NCBI GenBank assembly: GCA_949152475.1
Contig: OX424557.1
Span: forward strand, 28,147,462-28,211,461
From: Terebella lapidaria
Lineage: Eukaryota > Annelida > Polychaeta > Terebellida > Terebellidae
Direction: 5' to 3'
DNA length: 64,000 nt
The notes under the pieces: model-generated
Database searches by the model: none
What the model saw: the letters and a program-made list of their open reading frames with translations, nothing else
Told to the model about the DNA's origin: nothing
Made by a program: the position numbers and the translations under genes
Shown here: positions 48,565 to 61,860 of the stretch, piece by piece
How positions within the stretch are numbered: the stretch's first letter is position 1
Layout: each line of letters opens with the position of its first letter

Positions 48565-50231
48565 GTTTATCATATGCCAGTGATTGTCGGGGACATTTTA
48601 GTATGTTTCAAATGACCGAATCATATCCGATTAGAAAGAAATAAGCAAGAAATACAGCTTTTATTCACACATTTTTCCGATTCACAGGCCATTTCAGAGT
48701 TCCAAGAGCATCAGCGTAAAACGTAAATTGGTGGCAAAAACGTCAAACATAACGGAATCGGTCCAGGAGAGCGACCATGTGCTTTTGTTTACCCTTCAAA
48801 ATAATGACGTTTTCTTGAACTGGGAGCTGCCCGGGCAAGTGTGGAATTTACAGCCCGCCGGGCAGAAGTTTGTTATTGGAAGAATAGGCACAGCTATTGA
48901 AAAACAAAATACATAGAAATGATGTATTTTCAGGTCTAAGTTTGTTGACAGTAATTTAAATTACTGTATAATAGCATTAACTACGCTATTCGCATCGACT
49001 GTCATTCTGGCATATGATAAATCTAATTATGGACTGTTGACCAGTTTGCCCTTTGCACAAGTTTGCCCTTTTTCCCAACTGTGTAGTCAGAACAACGTAA
49101 CAATCATAATGTATGTGACCTATGGCAATAGAAGTCTATATCCAGAATCCATGCATGAATGTCTAATTATTTTGTTGAAAACCCCTTAAATGGGCTACTA
49201 CTAGTGGGACTCATCATGGACACATTCATTGTTCTCTATAAATTTCTGCATTATTAGGCATCCTGATTGAAAATCGGGAGGCCAAAAATTTCATGGTTTG
49301 TTACCATGATAGGGGATTTTTTTTAGAAACGTTTTATTTTACATTTGGCAATACCGTATTTATTCAATTAGTTCGAACAGCTAAAAATAACTAAATTTTG
49401 AAATGTTCGAATTATTAGATTCACGATAAAATCGTCCGTCAAAACGAAAAAAAATCCCAAACCCAGATCGATCATGCCATGGCAGATAGGCCTGAAAAAA
49501 TTATCGGTAGTTAATAAATGAGATAATTTTTAAAAAATAGTACCTGAAGAATATTATGGAAGCAAGAAACACACTGAATAAGTATACTCTGATGGCAAAT
49601 ATCTGGTGGCCATTTGTCCAGTGAGCAACTGTTCATTGCACAATATCTTATGTATTGTTTTATCAGTCTAGTTTCACAATTAAAAAAGAAAGAAAAATGG
49701 GGAGAGGCCACACACACTAGCACTATCAACGGGCTGAACTACACAGAGCATCTAGGCTTTGTATCTAGTCGTCTAGTTTTTTTTTTCTTTTTTTGAGATA
49801 CGAAGATGAGGATACTGGAAAATTTGGCTGCCTATTCAACATGTGGTTTCCAACATGTTGATACCCGATAATGAAAATAATGACTCCAAAGGCCATAGAC
49901 AACTCAAGTACTTTGAACTAACGTTACTTTTACAAATACTAATCTTGTTAAACCCACCTTACACAAAAGGTGGCGCCACAGTACATCATGTGACGTCAGA
50001 TACATTGACTGAACTTTGGAAGAATTTGGTAAGTTAGTGGGCTTGAATTTGGTAAATTCACGCGAATATACACCTTCTGTAGACTTTTAATTATCAGTAC
50101 ACGAATGAGACGATGATATTGATAACAAATTTGACACTGAAGCCACATGACATCATAAAGATCATATAGAGATTGTGACATAATAATATGGCCATGATCA
50201 TTCATGGCATGATATGGTGATACTGATAGGT
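48565..50231. other. Intergenic, no gene seen
   Basis: AT-rich, with poly-T/poly-A runs near 49320 and 49780. Open frames are short and unsupported. A TACCGTATTTATTC motif near 49352 resembles the ends of TACCGT-type elements, but no matching right end was found. Confidence 0.4.
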
Positions 50232-50301
50232 AAACCCAGGTGTCCCACTCTCGAGCGCCGAAGGCGCCTTCGGCGCTCAAGAGAGAGGGACGCCTGGGTT
50301 T
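50232..50301. repeat. 70-bp near-perfect palindrome
   Basis: AAACCCAGGTGTCCCACTCT pairs with AGAGGGACGCCTGGGTTT around a perfect core GAGCGCCGAAGGC / GCCTTCGGCGCTC with essentially no loop. It may be a mobile-element remnant or an unstable cruciform site. Confidence 0.85.
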
Positions 50302-51369
50302 AGGTGATAGGCCTCTAGGTTATAGACTAGCTGATTTTTCTAACTCGTTTACATCGTTTTTTTGCCTATGTTTTAGTCAAATTATTTCAAGCGAACTATT
50401 TAACTGAATATTACATGTCTATGATGCGAACAGCAATAGATTTTCACAAACCTGGCTTCCGAAACACTACATGTACATGTTTCTTTCAAAACCCAAAATT
50501 TCGATTTAAGCGAGGATTTTCACCGCTGTAGGGCGCTGCTATGTAATTGCCTTGTTCAATATGTAATTCAAGTGGACAAGTTAAAGTTAGGTCCTATGGG
50601 GGCATGCGCTGCACCACCCTGGTATATATTGTACCAATTACATGCTGGGTCGGTCCCATTCCTACCTCGCGCTCCCTGCGTGAATCATCCGAATAGACTC
50701 TTCTGTCACGCGCTCAAAATAAACAATGTCTGTTGACATGCAGACGAAAAGTTTTCAGGAGGAATTTATCATTGCAGTAGAAACTTTATCAGTTACATGG
50801 GTAGAAGTCTGAAAGTTTGCAGAAAATTGCCGTTTGGTTTCAAGGTGAGCTATGCCAAGTTGCAACACGATACGATTTAGCATCGCAAAAATATCAGCAA
50901 AAAACAATGTAACCGAGTTAGAAAAATCAGGGTATCCACCATGGTGAGGTGATGTTACCAGTACTAGACTCTATTTTTACGATATCATCACCTATGAGTG
51001 TATATACATCTGTAGTACAGTATCCAGTTTCTGAATTTAACCCAATCCAACACTAGGCCTACTCCTACTCAATCGCTGTAGTGTTCTGGACATTGTGAGA
51101 CCACAGGTGCCTGCTGTCAACAGGTGGTCAAGCATGTAAATTGGATGTTTTCAACTGATAGTGTTACCTCATTCATAAATATCACATTGTATCTCTTTAT
51201 CGAAGGTAATTCTGAAAAATCAGTATTTTCATAATGCACCCTTATTTTGGTGAATATGTGGCATAATTGTGAAACTCCATTGCAACAGCAACTCGATCTG
51301 ATTTGTACAGTGTGATGGAAGAATTGATTATCAAGGTTATCAAGTTCAAACCAATATGAAAAATAGTTT
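50302..51369. other. Intergenic, no gene seen
   Basis: A short, more GC-balanced stretch at about 50640-50720 (GCGCTCCCTGCGTGAATCAT) could be a promoter or 5' UTR of a downstream plus-strand gene, but nothing decisive is visible. Confidence 0.3.
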
Positions 51370-51606
51370 TTAAAGGGGCACTATATCGGATTCCTTTTTT
51401 TCAAGATTTGTTGCCCGACGCTTCTATCTAACAAAACGTCAGAGTACGTTTTTGACCCAGGATCTCTCCCGCGCCAATGGTCAGATCAGCCAGGTCCGAC
51501 TCGGCAGAGATTCTGGGTCGAAAATGTAACCTGACGGTTTGTTCTATAAATAGAAGTGTCGGGCAACAAATCTTGAAAAACCAAATCCCAAATAGTGCCC
51601 TTTTAG
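51370..51606. mobile_element. 237-bp MITE, same family as 11817-13350
   Basis: Left TTAAAGGGGCACTATATCGG. The right end on the other strand reads AAAGGGCACTATTTGGGATT. It shares the internal nested inverted repeat GTACGTTTTTGACCCAGGAT with the large composite element and the TTCTATAAATAGAA palindrome. This looks like the basic unit of that family. Confidence 0.82.
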
Positions 51607-53533
51607 TTTATACATGATCCAGAAACATTACTGTGTTTTTCCTCTTGACTGAAGTCTAGCCGGTGCTATATGAATTTGAATATGATTGTGCCAGGTGTAT
51701 CAGGTGGTTGGGGCATGACAACTATTTTTTTCTACACAACAGCAAGCTACTGAATTGGCCATGATGTATGGGAAAATAATTAGAAGCTCTTGAGTGTGGG
51801 TAATTGTTAATTCTGAGGTCATCAGTAAATAGATTTAGGAAGTTTTTATACTTGAATATAATGGGGAAAAAACAACTGTGCTGCAAACATATTTTGACGG
51901 ATTCACATAATTTGGGTGACAGGTAAGATGGGGCTACAGCTTACAAGTATGTATATTATACGTAACAATACTCATTCTCGATAAAAAAGGGTAAACAAAG
52001 ATCAGGCTTAGTTTAGAGTGAAAAATTAGAAACATGAGGAAGGAAGTGATATGTGCATGTACAGTTTTATACTGCACCATTCTTATAACTCTAGTCCATG
52101 CTTTGAGAGTTACGTGATTTTGGTATAACTTTTCCTACAGTGTATCCTGGATGTTCATGATTTACTACTGTTTATGTGAGGTAATATTGGATTACCGTCA
52201 GCTGAAGACAGGTACCAAGCTGCCTATAGCTACTCTATCTCTATGCACCAGGAATATAAACTCCTTGAGTAAACATTTGCATATCCAGTTGGATACCACA
52301 TTCCGTAAATAACCTTGAATATTCACCAGCTGACCAGAGATTATGAAAAATGATGCAAGTTTTATCTACTGCTCACGTAGAAGAGCTTAGAACTAGCGAG
52401 ATTGCGGAGGCAAGGAGTACGACCCAGAGCCATGATTGCTATTTGGGTTTCATCTTTTGATTACCGGTAGTTGCCATGACAACATTTTGATCCAGACGTC
52501 CATGATCCAGGTTTTCCTGCTGGACTTGTGGAGTTGTGGCAATGGTCAGGATCTGATGCCTCTTGGCTGCACCCTGCATTTAAGTCATACCTGTAGATGT
52601 TTGTTCAATGAACATACTGCATGTGGCGTATCAGCAGTTTTATCTCTGCAATACTGGATGGAGAGTTTTACTCATCAGAATCCTAGGGCGCAAAGGTAAC
52701 AAATGTTTTTATTTCTATTCCGAAGATCAAAGGATGTTTTAAGTATATGTTTTATGTAGGTTTTATGTACATGTACATGTAGGTGTACTTGTAAATTCGA
52801 GTACAGGTACAAATCAGCTGCTGACAATATGTCCAGTGGTATTGGCTCACTGAATACACATACCGGTAACTGTAGTATTTCACCTTCGTTTTTGTTTTTT
52901 TATGCAAAATACATAGCTAAATTATCTGGTAGTCTATTGATATGATAGACATTGAACACTGATTGCTGACGAGAATATAGTGGAATGTTACTTGAAAAAA
53001 ATTCCAAAAGTAACAAAACATGAACAGATCCTTCTTTTTTCCCGTCATGTTTCAAACATCAAGTAAATTGTGTTTTTCACCACTCAGCAGAAAAAAAATC
53101 ACATAAAGTAAAAAAACCCAGCATATTATATATGATCAAAATGTACTGTACACCTTCGGAAATGTGTTGTTGAAAACCATATAGTGTCACATAAAATGCT
53201 GATGGTCCCATCAAAATATATATGTTCCTGGATAACGACATCAAAGGACATGGAAATAGACTGTGAGATCTGGTAGGACATTCTGTAGTGCGGATATTGC
53301 GGTATTGTGGGTCGGTTAGGGGGTGGTGTGGCTGCTGATTAATGTTTGGTGTCGCTCTGGAGGCCGCCAGTGTGGTGGGCGGTGTGCCAGTCTACCTTCT
53401 GTCAGTCGGAAATGTCAGGGATTTTTGGCTCACTCGTGGGCTTTGGAGGCCTTTCGACGCTCCGTCAAAGCACAAAGTTTTGTATGGTGATTCATGCAAA
53501 TAACTTCTGAGTGTTGTCTGCTTTACATGTACA
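51607..53533. other. Intergenic, no gene seen
   Basis: AT-rich. A donor-like GCGCAAAG/GTAACA at about 52696 could end a non-coding exon, but no matching acceptor or coding signal supports it. Several tacatgta-type short repeats occur near 52770-52790. Confidence 0.3.
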
Positions 53534-53628
53534 GTATTGAGGGAAGACCTCACTTATGACAGTCATTGAAGCAGTAAATGAACAATACGATAGGACAAAA
53601 CTGACACAGCCCAGCAGACGGTCACCTC
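53534..53628 (+). CDS. Candidate 5' exon of an unseen downstream gene
   Basis: An acceptor-like CATGTACAG ends at 53533 and a donor GTAACA begins at 53629. Between them an ATG at 53556 opens a frame of about 24 codons reading through to the donor, starting MTVIEAVNEQYDRTKL and ending in a basic Ser/Pro/Gln-rich stretch. The composition looks coding. No partner exon is found in the remaining 10 kb, so the rest would lie beyond the window. The start context is poor and no family is recognised. Confidence 0.2.
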
Positions 53629-56600
53629 AGGTAACACTGCTCTATGTATACTTCATGATTGTGAATTGTGTGAGGTGTCTATGGTACATGTTCAAGCTTA
53701 TGATCACAATGTGATAGGCATGGCAGAGAACATGCTGTGGTTTGATTGATCTTTGTGTGTAGCATATGGGTACATGTACATTGATATTTATAAATGTATA
53801 AATCAACAAGGGGTATTTATCTACAGTTTACATGTGATACCGTTTTTGTCCAAATCGGAGAACAGTGCTGCAATGCAAGATTCACGTTAGCACATGTAAG
53901 AAAAGGAGGTGAATGTATAATTTTATGTATTTGGATACCTCCATTTACTGTATATCAATGACAAACTACACATGCTGATTTTATCACTGATGAATGAATT
54001 ACTAAAAGATTTATTTTGTTTCTGTAAAACATGTACATGTCATTTTATCTATATATACATGAGCAATCATCTATTCGGACCATTCGGATGACATCTAACA
54101 TGACCCTCAGGTCCAATCTTAGGTCGTGAGGTGGTCGGATGACAAACAGGTGAAGAAAGATGATTTGGCTTTCCATAAAAGTTGAGCGTTTTAGAACAAA
54201 ATTACAGTGACAAAGAAGAAGTGACAAAGAAGTAGAGGTATTTTGACATGACTATTTCCACCGGGCTCCCCTGTGGGCTGAGCACAGTGTCACCATAGTG
54301 TAGCCTACTACATGTACATTGTAGTACAGAACTGTCACCAGGGAAACTATTTCGGCTTTCGTTGACAAAGCCGAGAGACGTGCTCTGACTTCGACTTAGA
54401 CGGGCTTCACCAAGTTTCTAGTCAAACAACGAAGGAATCCTTCATCTCACCATCTGTGATAGAGGATGATTGTGCGGTCGACTCGAGAGTGCATGCGAGA
54501 TGGTAGGGGACTTCACCGTTTGGGTTTGAAGTGAGGTATTCAAGAGTATTTTTAAGAAGATATACTGTCGGAAGCAGTAAAACAGACGCGGCATGGAGAC
54601 ACGTAGAAAAAGAGGCCCAGTTTTCGGCTGGGAAAAGTGGGAAATACTGGTAAAGGTTAAGTGAGCCCCATGATTGTTCTGTCGTCAAGTTTAGCAAGAT
54701 GGTGCTGAGTGTCTGCTCACAGACTGTACACCTTTCCGTACCCATGTGACCTGTAAACAGACCATTCGTTTGTGTACTTGACCACTTCCGCTCTGCATTA
54801 TATTGCACAGGTACATGTATGGCGCATGTGTATTGCATGTGTGTCTCAGTTGTGTTTTTTGTGTGAATTTTATTACGAGACGATATGACAAGGATACTGT
54901 AAGTTCTATTACCTTGATACAAGATGGTGTACATTGTACCTGGGACGGGAAGGGAGGGCCATCATGAGTCTTCGCTTTTACTCTCATTGGTGACTGTCAG
55001 CGTACCAGCATCTTTCAACAATAAGCATGCCAAATTAATTGTATATTTTGTACCGACTTCTACAAATATTGTGAAAATATCCTGTTTTCTGAATTTCACG
55101 ATTGTGCTGTGAAATATGAATATGAATTTAATTCCTTCAATTTGGATTTCACAAAAAAATTGCAAACAGTCATAACTACATGTAATACATCTATGTGTAA
55201 TACTAATTACGCAGAGTTATCTGTGACCTTTATGTCAGATTGAGTGTCAGCACTTGGTCCCAGGAAACTTGTGATTGTTTTTTGTTTGCTGTAGAGATCA
55301 TTGTTGCATGGGAGGCCGCCTCCAAACCCTCTTGGATAGGTCTCTTTACGTAAACAAGATTTGTATCTTGTTGACAGTAGGATGTATTATGTAGCCTGAC
55401 AGTAGCCACCCATGTCAGGGACAAAGACTGCTGTGTCCCCCTGTCTTAGACCAGCCTGTATTTTGTTCTCGTACAAAACACAACATAATTACATCAAGAA
55501 GATGAGAGGACACACTCGGAAGGAGAGTCGGAAATGACGAGGTCTTGCCAAATACCATCAACTTGCACATACTCTGTATGGGACATACTAAGCATACAAT
55601 AACAGTGGGATGGTCAAGTATGTAAAGTTTATATCACCATGTACCTACATGTATATTATGAATGTTGATGCTGATTACAATGTATTTTGAATTTTACATA
55701 TATATATATAAATGTAAAAAATATACTCTTTGTGTACACTACATGGAATATGTTCACTTGAATTTATGATGTATAATACCTGTATACATGTACATGTAAA
55801 TGTGAATTTGATTCTTCTACTAGAAAGTGCACTAGCCCATCTGGAATCTGTAATGTTGGTATCAGAGAATCATGAGCATTCATGGGTATATGGTGGTATA
55901 CTTCACATTTATATAGTCGAACTATGTTTCATGTAATGGTACCACATGCAAGTGTACACTTGCAGTAGATGATAGGCCATTCCTGGACCAGGTGTGGTAT
56001 CTCAGGCGCTGGGGTATTGGTACATGGGGGTCATCCTTCCAACCACACCTTGTACAATCTGGCAGGATTACCAACTGTTGATGGCTGGTAATCTCCAGTC
56101 AATCCATCACAGTAACAAGGGACACCTGGCCGCCTGGTACTGTACAGTAACAGCGTACAGGGCTTGTTTGTTTGGTCTAGGTTTTCTGGCCATACACTAA
56201 TTCAGATAAACAAGATACTGAGCCACAGGTGTGACCTGTACACATACATGTACACTTGGAGCCAGGCTGGAGCAAGGGGTACCGTAGGTATTTGCAGGTA
56301 TGGCTAGGTGTGGACATGTATAGTATTTAAATATTTACGGCAATTCATGATTCATCTGAGGCACGTTTGATATACATGTACCGTTACGTATTTCTGATAC
56401 TAAGCGCGCGCAAAAAGGAAGTCAAACTGGAGGTCAAATTTAAGAAAACCTTCAGCCTTCAATCCCCTTTATTATGATTCAAATAACATGAATATGTGGA
56501 TTGAAATACTCCCAAGCTTTTTTCAGAGAATATGAAGTGAATTACAAGGTTATAAAAATCAAACATTTTTGGGGAAAAGAGGGGGGGGGGGGGCGCTTAC

Positions 56601-56946
56601 TATTAGGGTGCATGCCACTATTAGGACCAATACTGTAATATGGTATAATAGCATGCTCGATTGTTCGCGTACATTTAATGGAATGGTTATGAGGAACGCT
56701 GTACTGTCTGATGTGAAACTCAAGTTCAAATCTGAAGTGATTTAACCGGTACCTGTTGTACTCTGACAGATCAACATTGTAATAGTTTTGATTGATGGTG
56801 CATCTTATAATACAGTGTTCTTTGGATACTGACATGTATGGAACATGTACAGTAGCATTGCATCTTTACATGATGTCAAAATGCATATTGTATGTACACC
56901 TACATGTACATGATTAGGTCAGCCTCAGTCATCAACAGAACAGAAG
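53629..56946. other. Intergenic, no gene seen
   Basis: AT-rich with many tacatgta-type short repeats. A small hairpin TCGGCTTTCGTTGACAAAGC-CGA lies at about 54353-54375, and there is a poly-G run at about 56580-56593. A 170-codon minus-strand frame (54422-54934) lacks recognisable domains. Confidence 0.4.
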
Positions 56947-57955
56947 TACCGTCTTTCACCAAAGATAATCCGCTACCATAGATAATCCGCACCCCTATTT
57001 TGAGGCTCAATTTCTCGGGAAAAACCTATTACTCAGTGTATTATCCGCATCCCCCATTCTCCGGTGGAGGTGTGAAATTTCCGCGTCGAGTCGCGAGCCC
57101 GATCGGTCAATCAACAGTGATCAGTCGCGATCATTCAAGTGTGACAAACTTTGACCGACAATAGGCCGGCAGGAAGTTTCATGCTTCAGTGACTAGCTGA
57201 CATCGAAACGCATGATTTCTATTGTTGTTTTTGTCAATAAAAAACAATCTTTTTTATTTCAGAAGGCGATTACGAGTTTTTTGAGTTGCTGACAAAAATG
57301 GATTCGCAAGCAATGTCAAGGCCGTTTCCATCTTCCTGTCCAAGTTAACAGTTAAGGGGTCGTCTCAATGTTCAACAGAAAAATTTCCATGTCGGTTCAT
57401 TCATCGTTCATGTGCCAATAAATAATATTCCAAATACTTGTTCGACTTCCTGCATCAGTAAATAAATCGAGGAACAGGATTGTTTCACACACTTTTAATA
57501 GCAATCATCAGTTTTAATTGGCAATCATGACATTCAACCCCACATGGAGACGATCCCTAACAGTGGTGCCATCTGCGGGTCAAATCCGGCACAGCAAGAT
57601 TCTGATGATGTTTTCACCATAAATTTCGATCTGAAAAGAGTCAAAAGACACGACATGACACTATTAATGGAAATAAATACGAATGCCAGTGCATTAACGT
57701 ATGACTCAATAAATAATTCGAGTTATATTTCTTGCCAAATCGTATTCAGCTATGCAACATTCCTGCTTGATCACGAGATTCCTCCATTATCGTCCACGCA
57801 CGATCGACTTGCGCCAGTGTCACTGCCTGTCAAACGATTTTTTGGCCACCGAAAAAGCATACAGATTTTATGTTTCAATGTATAATCCGCACCCTGTAAG
57901 TTTTCCCTCGTTTTGGCGGCCTAAAAGTGCGGATTATCTATGGTGAAAGACGGTA
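56947..57955. mobile_element. 1.0-kb TIR element, TACCGTCTTTCACC ends
   Basis: Left end TACCGTCTTTCACCAAAGAT then AATCCGC. The right end on the other strand is TACCGTCTTTCACCATAGAT then AATCCGC. Internal ATAATCCGCA motifs recur near both ends (56983, 57049, 57881). A 113-codon frame inside (57544-57885) is unrecognised, and no transposase motif is seen. The gene-like stretch is probably a captured or degenerate segment. Confidence 0.85.
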
Positions 57956-57995
57956 ATGGTTGAGCTCTTTTAGAGCAGAAATGTATCCCCAGAAA

Positions 57996-58195
57996 NNNNN
58001 NNNNNNNNNNNNNNNNNNNNNNNNNNNNNNNNNNNNNNNNNNNNNNNNNNNNNNNNNNNNNNNNNNNNNNNNNNNNNNNNNNNNNNNNNNNNNNNNNNNN
58101 NNNNNNNNNNNNNNNNNNNNNNNNNNNNNNNNNNNNNNNNNNNNNNNNNNNNNNNNNNNNNNNNNNNNNNNNNNNNNNNNNNNNNNNNNNNNNNN
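57996..58195. other. Assembly gap (200 N)
   Basis: Exactly 200 N, so probably a placeholder length. It sits at the left edge of the ~73-bp minisatellite, where assembly would be expected to fail. The true array may be longer. Confidence 0.99.
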
Positions 58196-61100
58196 ACTGC
58201 CACTGCCAGCAAGATCTGAACTATCAGCCAAGATTCTAGGCGGCAGTGATTTCCTGTAACCCACTGCCACTGCCACTGCCAGCAAGATCTGAACTATCAT
58301 CCAAGATTCTAGGCGGCAGCGTTTTCCCGTAACCTACTGCCACTGCCACTGCCAGCAAGATCTGAGCTATCCTCCAAGATTTTAGGCGGCAGCGTTTTCC
58401 CGTAACCTACTGCCACTGCCACTGCCAGCAAGATCTGAAATATCAGCCATGATTCTAGGCGGCAGCGTTTTCGCGTGACCTACTGCCACTGCTACTGCCA
58501 ACAAGATCTGAGCCATCCTCCAAGATTCTAGGCGGCAGCGTTTTCCCATGACCTACTGCCACTGCCACTGCCAGCAAGATCTGAAATATGAGCCATGATT
58601 CTAGGCGGCAGTGATTTCCCGTAACCTACTGCCACTGCCAGCAAGATCTGAGCTATCCTCCAAGATTCTAGGCGGCAGCGTTTGCCCGTAACCTACTGTG
58701 CCAGCAAGATCTGAACTATCATCCAAGATTCTAGGCGGCAGCGTTTTCTCGTAACTTACTGCCACTGCCACTGCCAGCAAGATCTGAACTATCATCCAAG
58801 ATTCTAGGCGGCAGCGTTTTTTCGAAACCTACTGCCACTGCCAGCAACACTTGACCATCCTCCAAAATTCTAGGTGGCAGCATTTTCGGGTAACCTACTG
58901 CCACTGCCACTGCCAGCAAGACTGGACTATCATCCAAGATTCTAGGCGGCAGCGTTTTCCCGTGACCTACTGCCACTGCCACTGCCAGCAAGATCTGAAA
59001 TATCAGCCAAGATTCTAGGTGGCAGTGATTTCCCCTAACCTACTGCCACTGCCACTGCCAGCAAGATCTGAACTATCATCCAAGATTCTAGGCTGCAGCG
59101 TTTTCCCATAACCTACTGCCACTGCCACTGCCAGCAAGATCTGAGCTATCCTCCAAGATTCTAGGCGGCAGCGTTTACCCGTAACCTACTGCCACTGCCA
59201 GCAAGATCTGAAATATCAGCCATGATTCTAGGCGGCAGTGATTTCCCGTAACCTACTGCCACTGCCACTGCCAGCAAATTCTGAGCTATCCTCCAAGTTT
59301 CTAGGCGGCAGCGTTTTTCCGTGACCTACTGCCACTGCCACTGCCAGCAAGATCTGAACTATCTTCCAAGATTCTAGGCGGCAGCGTTTTCCCGTAACCT
59401 ACTGCCACTGCCACTGCCAGCAAGATCTGAACTATCATCCAAGATTCTAGGCGGCAGCGTTTTCCCGAAACCTACTGCCACTGCCACTGCCAGCAACACT
59501 GGACCATCCTCCAAAATTCTAGGTGGCAGCGTTTTCGGGTAACCTACTGCCACTGCCACTGCCAGCAAGACTGGACTATCCAAGATTCTAGGCGGCAGTG
59601 ATTTCCCGTAACCCACTTCAACTGCCACTGCCAGCAAGATCTGAACTATCATCCAAGATTCTAAGTGGCAGCGATTTTCCCTAACCTACTGCCACTGCCA
59701 CTGCCAGCAAGATCTGAACTATCAGCCAAGGTTCTAGGCGGCAGCGTTTTCCCGTAACCTACTGTCACTGCCACTGCCAGCAAGATCTGAACTATCAGCC
59801 AAGATTCTAGGCGGCAGTGATTTCCTGTAACCCACTGCCACTGCCACTGCCAGAAAGATCTGAACTATCATCCAAGATTCTAGGCGGCAGCGTTTTCCCG
59901 TAACCTACTGCCACTGCCAGCAAGACAGGACTATCATCCAAGATTCTAGGCGGCAGCGTTTTCCCGTAACCTACTGCCACTGCCACTGCCAGCAAGATCT
60001 GAACTATCAGCCAAGATTCTAGGCGGCAGTGATTTCCCGTAACCCACTGCCACTGCCACTGCCAGCAAGATCTGAACTATCATCCAAGATTCTAGGCGGC
60101 AGCGTTTTCTCGTAACCTACTGCCACTGCCACTGCCAGCAAGATCTGAGCTATCCTCCAAGATTTTAGGCGGCAGCGTTTTCCCGTGATCTACTGCCACT
60201 GCCACTGCCAGCAAGATCAGAAATATCAGCCATGATTCTAGGCGGCAGCGTTTTCCCGTGACCTACTGCCACTGCCACTGCCAGCAAGATCTGAGCTATC
60301 CTCCAAGATTTTAGGCGGCAGCGTTTTCCCGTAACCTACTGCCACTGCCAGCAAGATCAGAAATATCAGCCATGATTCTAGGCGGCAGCGTTTTCCCGTG
60401 ATCTACTGCCACTGCCACTGCCAACAAGATCTGAGCTATCCTCCAAGATTCTAGGCGGCAGCGTTTTCCCGTAACCTACTGCCACTGCCACTGCCAGCAA
60501 GATCTGAAATATCAGCCATGATTCTAGGCGGCAGTGATTTCCCGTAACCTACTGCCACTGCCAGCAAGATCTGAGCTATCCTCCAAGATTCTAGGCGGCA
60601 GCGTTTTCCCGTAACCTACTGCCACTGCCACTGCCAGCAAGATCTGAAATATCAGCCATGATTCTAGGCGGCAGTGATTTCCCGTAACCTACTGCCACTG
60701 CCACTGCCAGCTAGATCTGAGCTATCTTCCAAGATTCTAGGCGGCAGCGTTTTCCCGTAACCTACTGCCACTGCCACTGCCAGCGAGATCTGAGCTATCC
60801 TCCAAGATTCTAGGCGGCAGCGTTTTCCCGTAACCTACTGCCACTGCCACTGCCAGCAAGATCTGAAATATCAGCCATGATTCTAGGCGGCAGTGATTTC
60901 CCGTAACCTACTGCCACTGCCACTGCCAGCAAGAACTGAGCTATCCTCCAAGATTCTAGGCGGCAGCGTTTTCCCGTAACCTACTGCCACTGCCATCAAG
61001 ATCAGAAATATCAGCCATGATTCTAGGCGGCAGCGTTTTCCCGTGACCTACTGCCACTGCCACTGCCAACAAGATCTGAGCTATCTTCCAAGATTCTAGG

Positions 61101-61857
61101 TGGCAGCGTTTTCCCGTAACCTACTGCCACTGCCACTGCCAGCAAGATCTGAAATATCAGCCATGATTCTAGGCGGCAGTGATTTCCCGTAACCTACTGC
61201 CACTGCCAGCAAGATCTGAGCTATCCTCCAAGATTCTAGGCGGCAGCGTTTTCCCGTAACCTACTGCCACTGCCACTGCCACTGCCAGCAAGATCTGAAA
61301 TATCAGCCATGATTCTAGGCGGCAGTGATTTCCCGTAACCTACTGCCACTGCCAGCTAGATCTGAGCTATCTTCCAAGATTCTAGGCGGCAGCGTTTTCC
61401 CGTAACCTACTGCCACTGCCACTGCCAGCAAGATCTGAGCTATCCTCCAAGATTCTAGGCGGCAGCGTTTTCCCGTAACCTACTGCCACTGCCACTGCCA
61501 GCAAGATCTGAAATATCAGCCATGATTCTAGGCGGCAGTGATTTCCCGTAACCTACTGCCACTGCCACTGCCAGCAAGATCTGAGCTATCCTCCAAGATT
61601 CTAGGCGGCAGCGTTTTCCCGTAACCTACTGCCACTGCCACTGCCAGCAAGATCTGAACTATCATCCAAGATTCTAGGCGGCAGCGTTTTCTCGTAACCT
61701 ACTGCCACTGCCACTGCCAGCAAGATCTGAACTAGCAGCCAAGATTCTAGGCGGCAGCGTTTTCCCGTAACCAACTGCCACTGCCACTGCCAGCAAGATC
61801 TGAACTATCATCCAAGATTCTAGGCGGCGGTGATTTCCCGTAACCTACTGCCACTGC
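58196..61857 (-). repeat. ~73-bp minisatellite with dimeric higher-order structure
   Basis: The unit reads CCAGCAAGATCTGAACTATC, ATCCAAGATTCTAGGCGGCA, GCGTTTTCCCGTAACCTACT followed by (GCCACT)n. Hexamer number makes units about 67, 73 or 79 bp; about 50 copies from length over period. From about 60480 two variants alternate: GAAATATCAGCCATG...CAGTGATTT and GAGCTATCCTCCAAG...CAGCGTTTT, a dimeric higher-order repeat. Period modulo 3 is 1, so every frame stays open on the minus strand (LPPRILDDS, LLAVAVAVGYGK, DLAGSGSG). That coding appearance is an artefact. Confidence 0.95.
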
Positions 61858-61860
61858 CAT

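Noticed and set aside
52436-52699. 87-codon plus-strand ORF next to a donor-like site
   Set aside because: It starts at a non-ATG codon and has no recognised domain. The donor alone is insufficient.
54422-54934. 170-codon minus-strand ORF
   Set aside because: There is no recognised domain, biased short-repeat content (tacatgta), and no splice or start context of note. Probably chance.
58300-59995. Minus-strand frames with LLAVAVAVGYGKTLPPRIL-like repeats
   Set aside because: These are by-products of the ~73-bp minisatellite. Frames rotate every unit and there are no splice or start signals.
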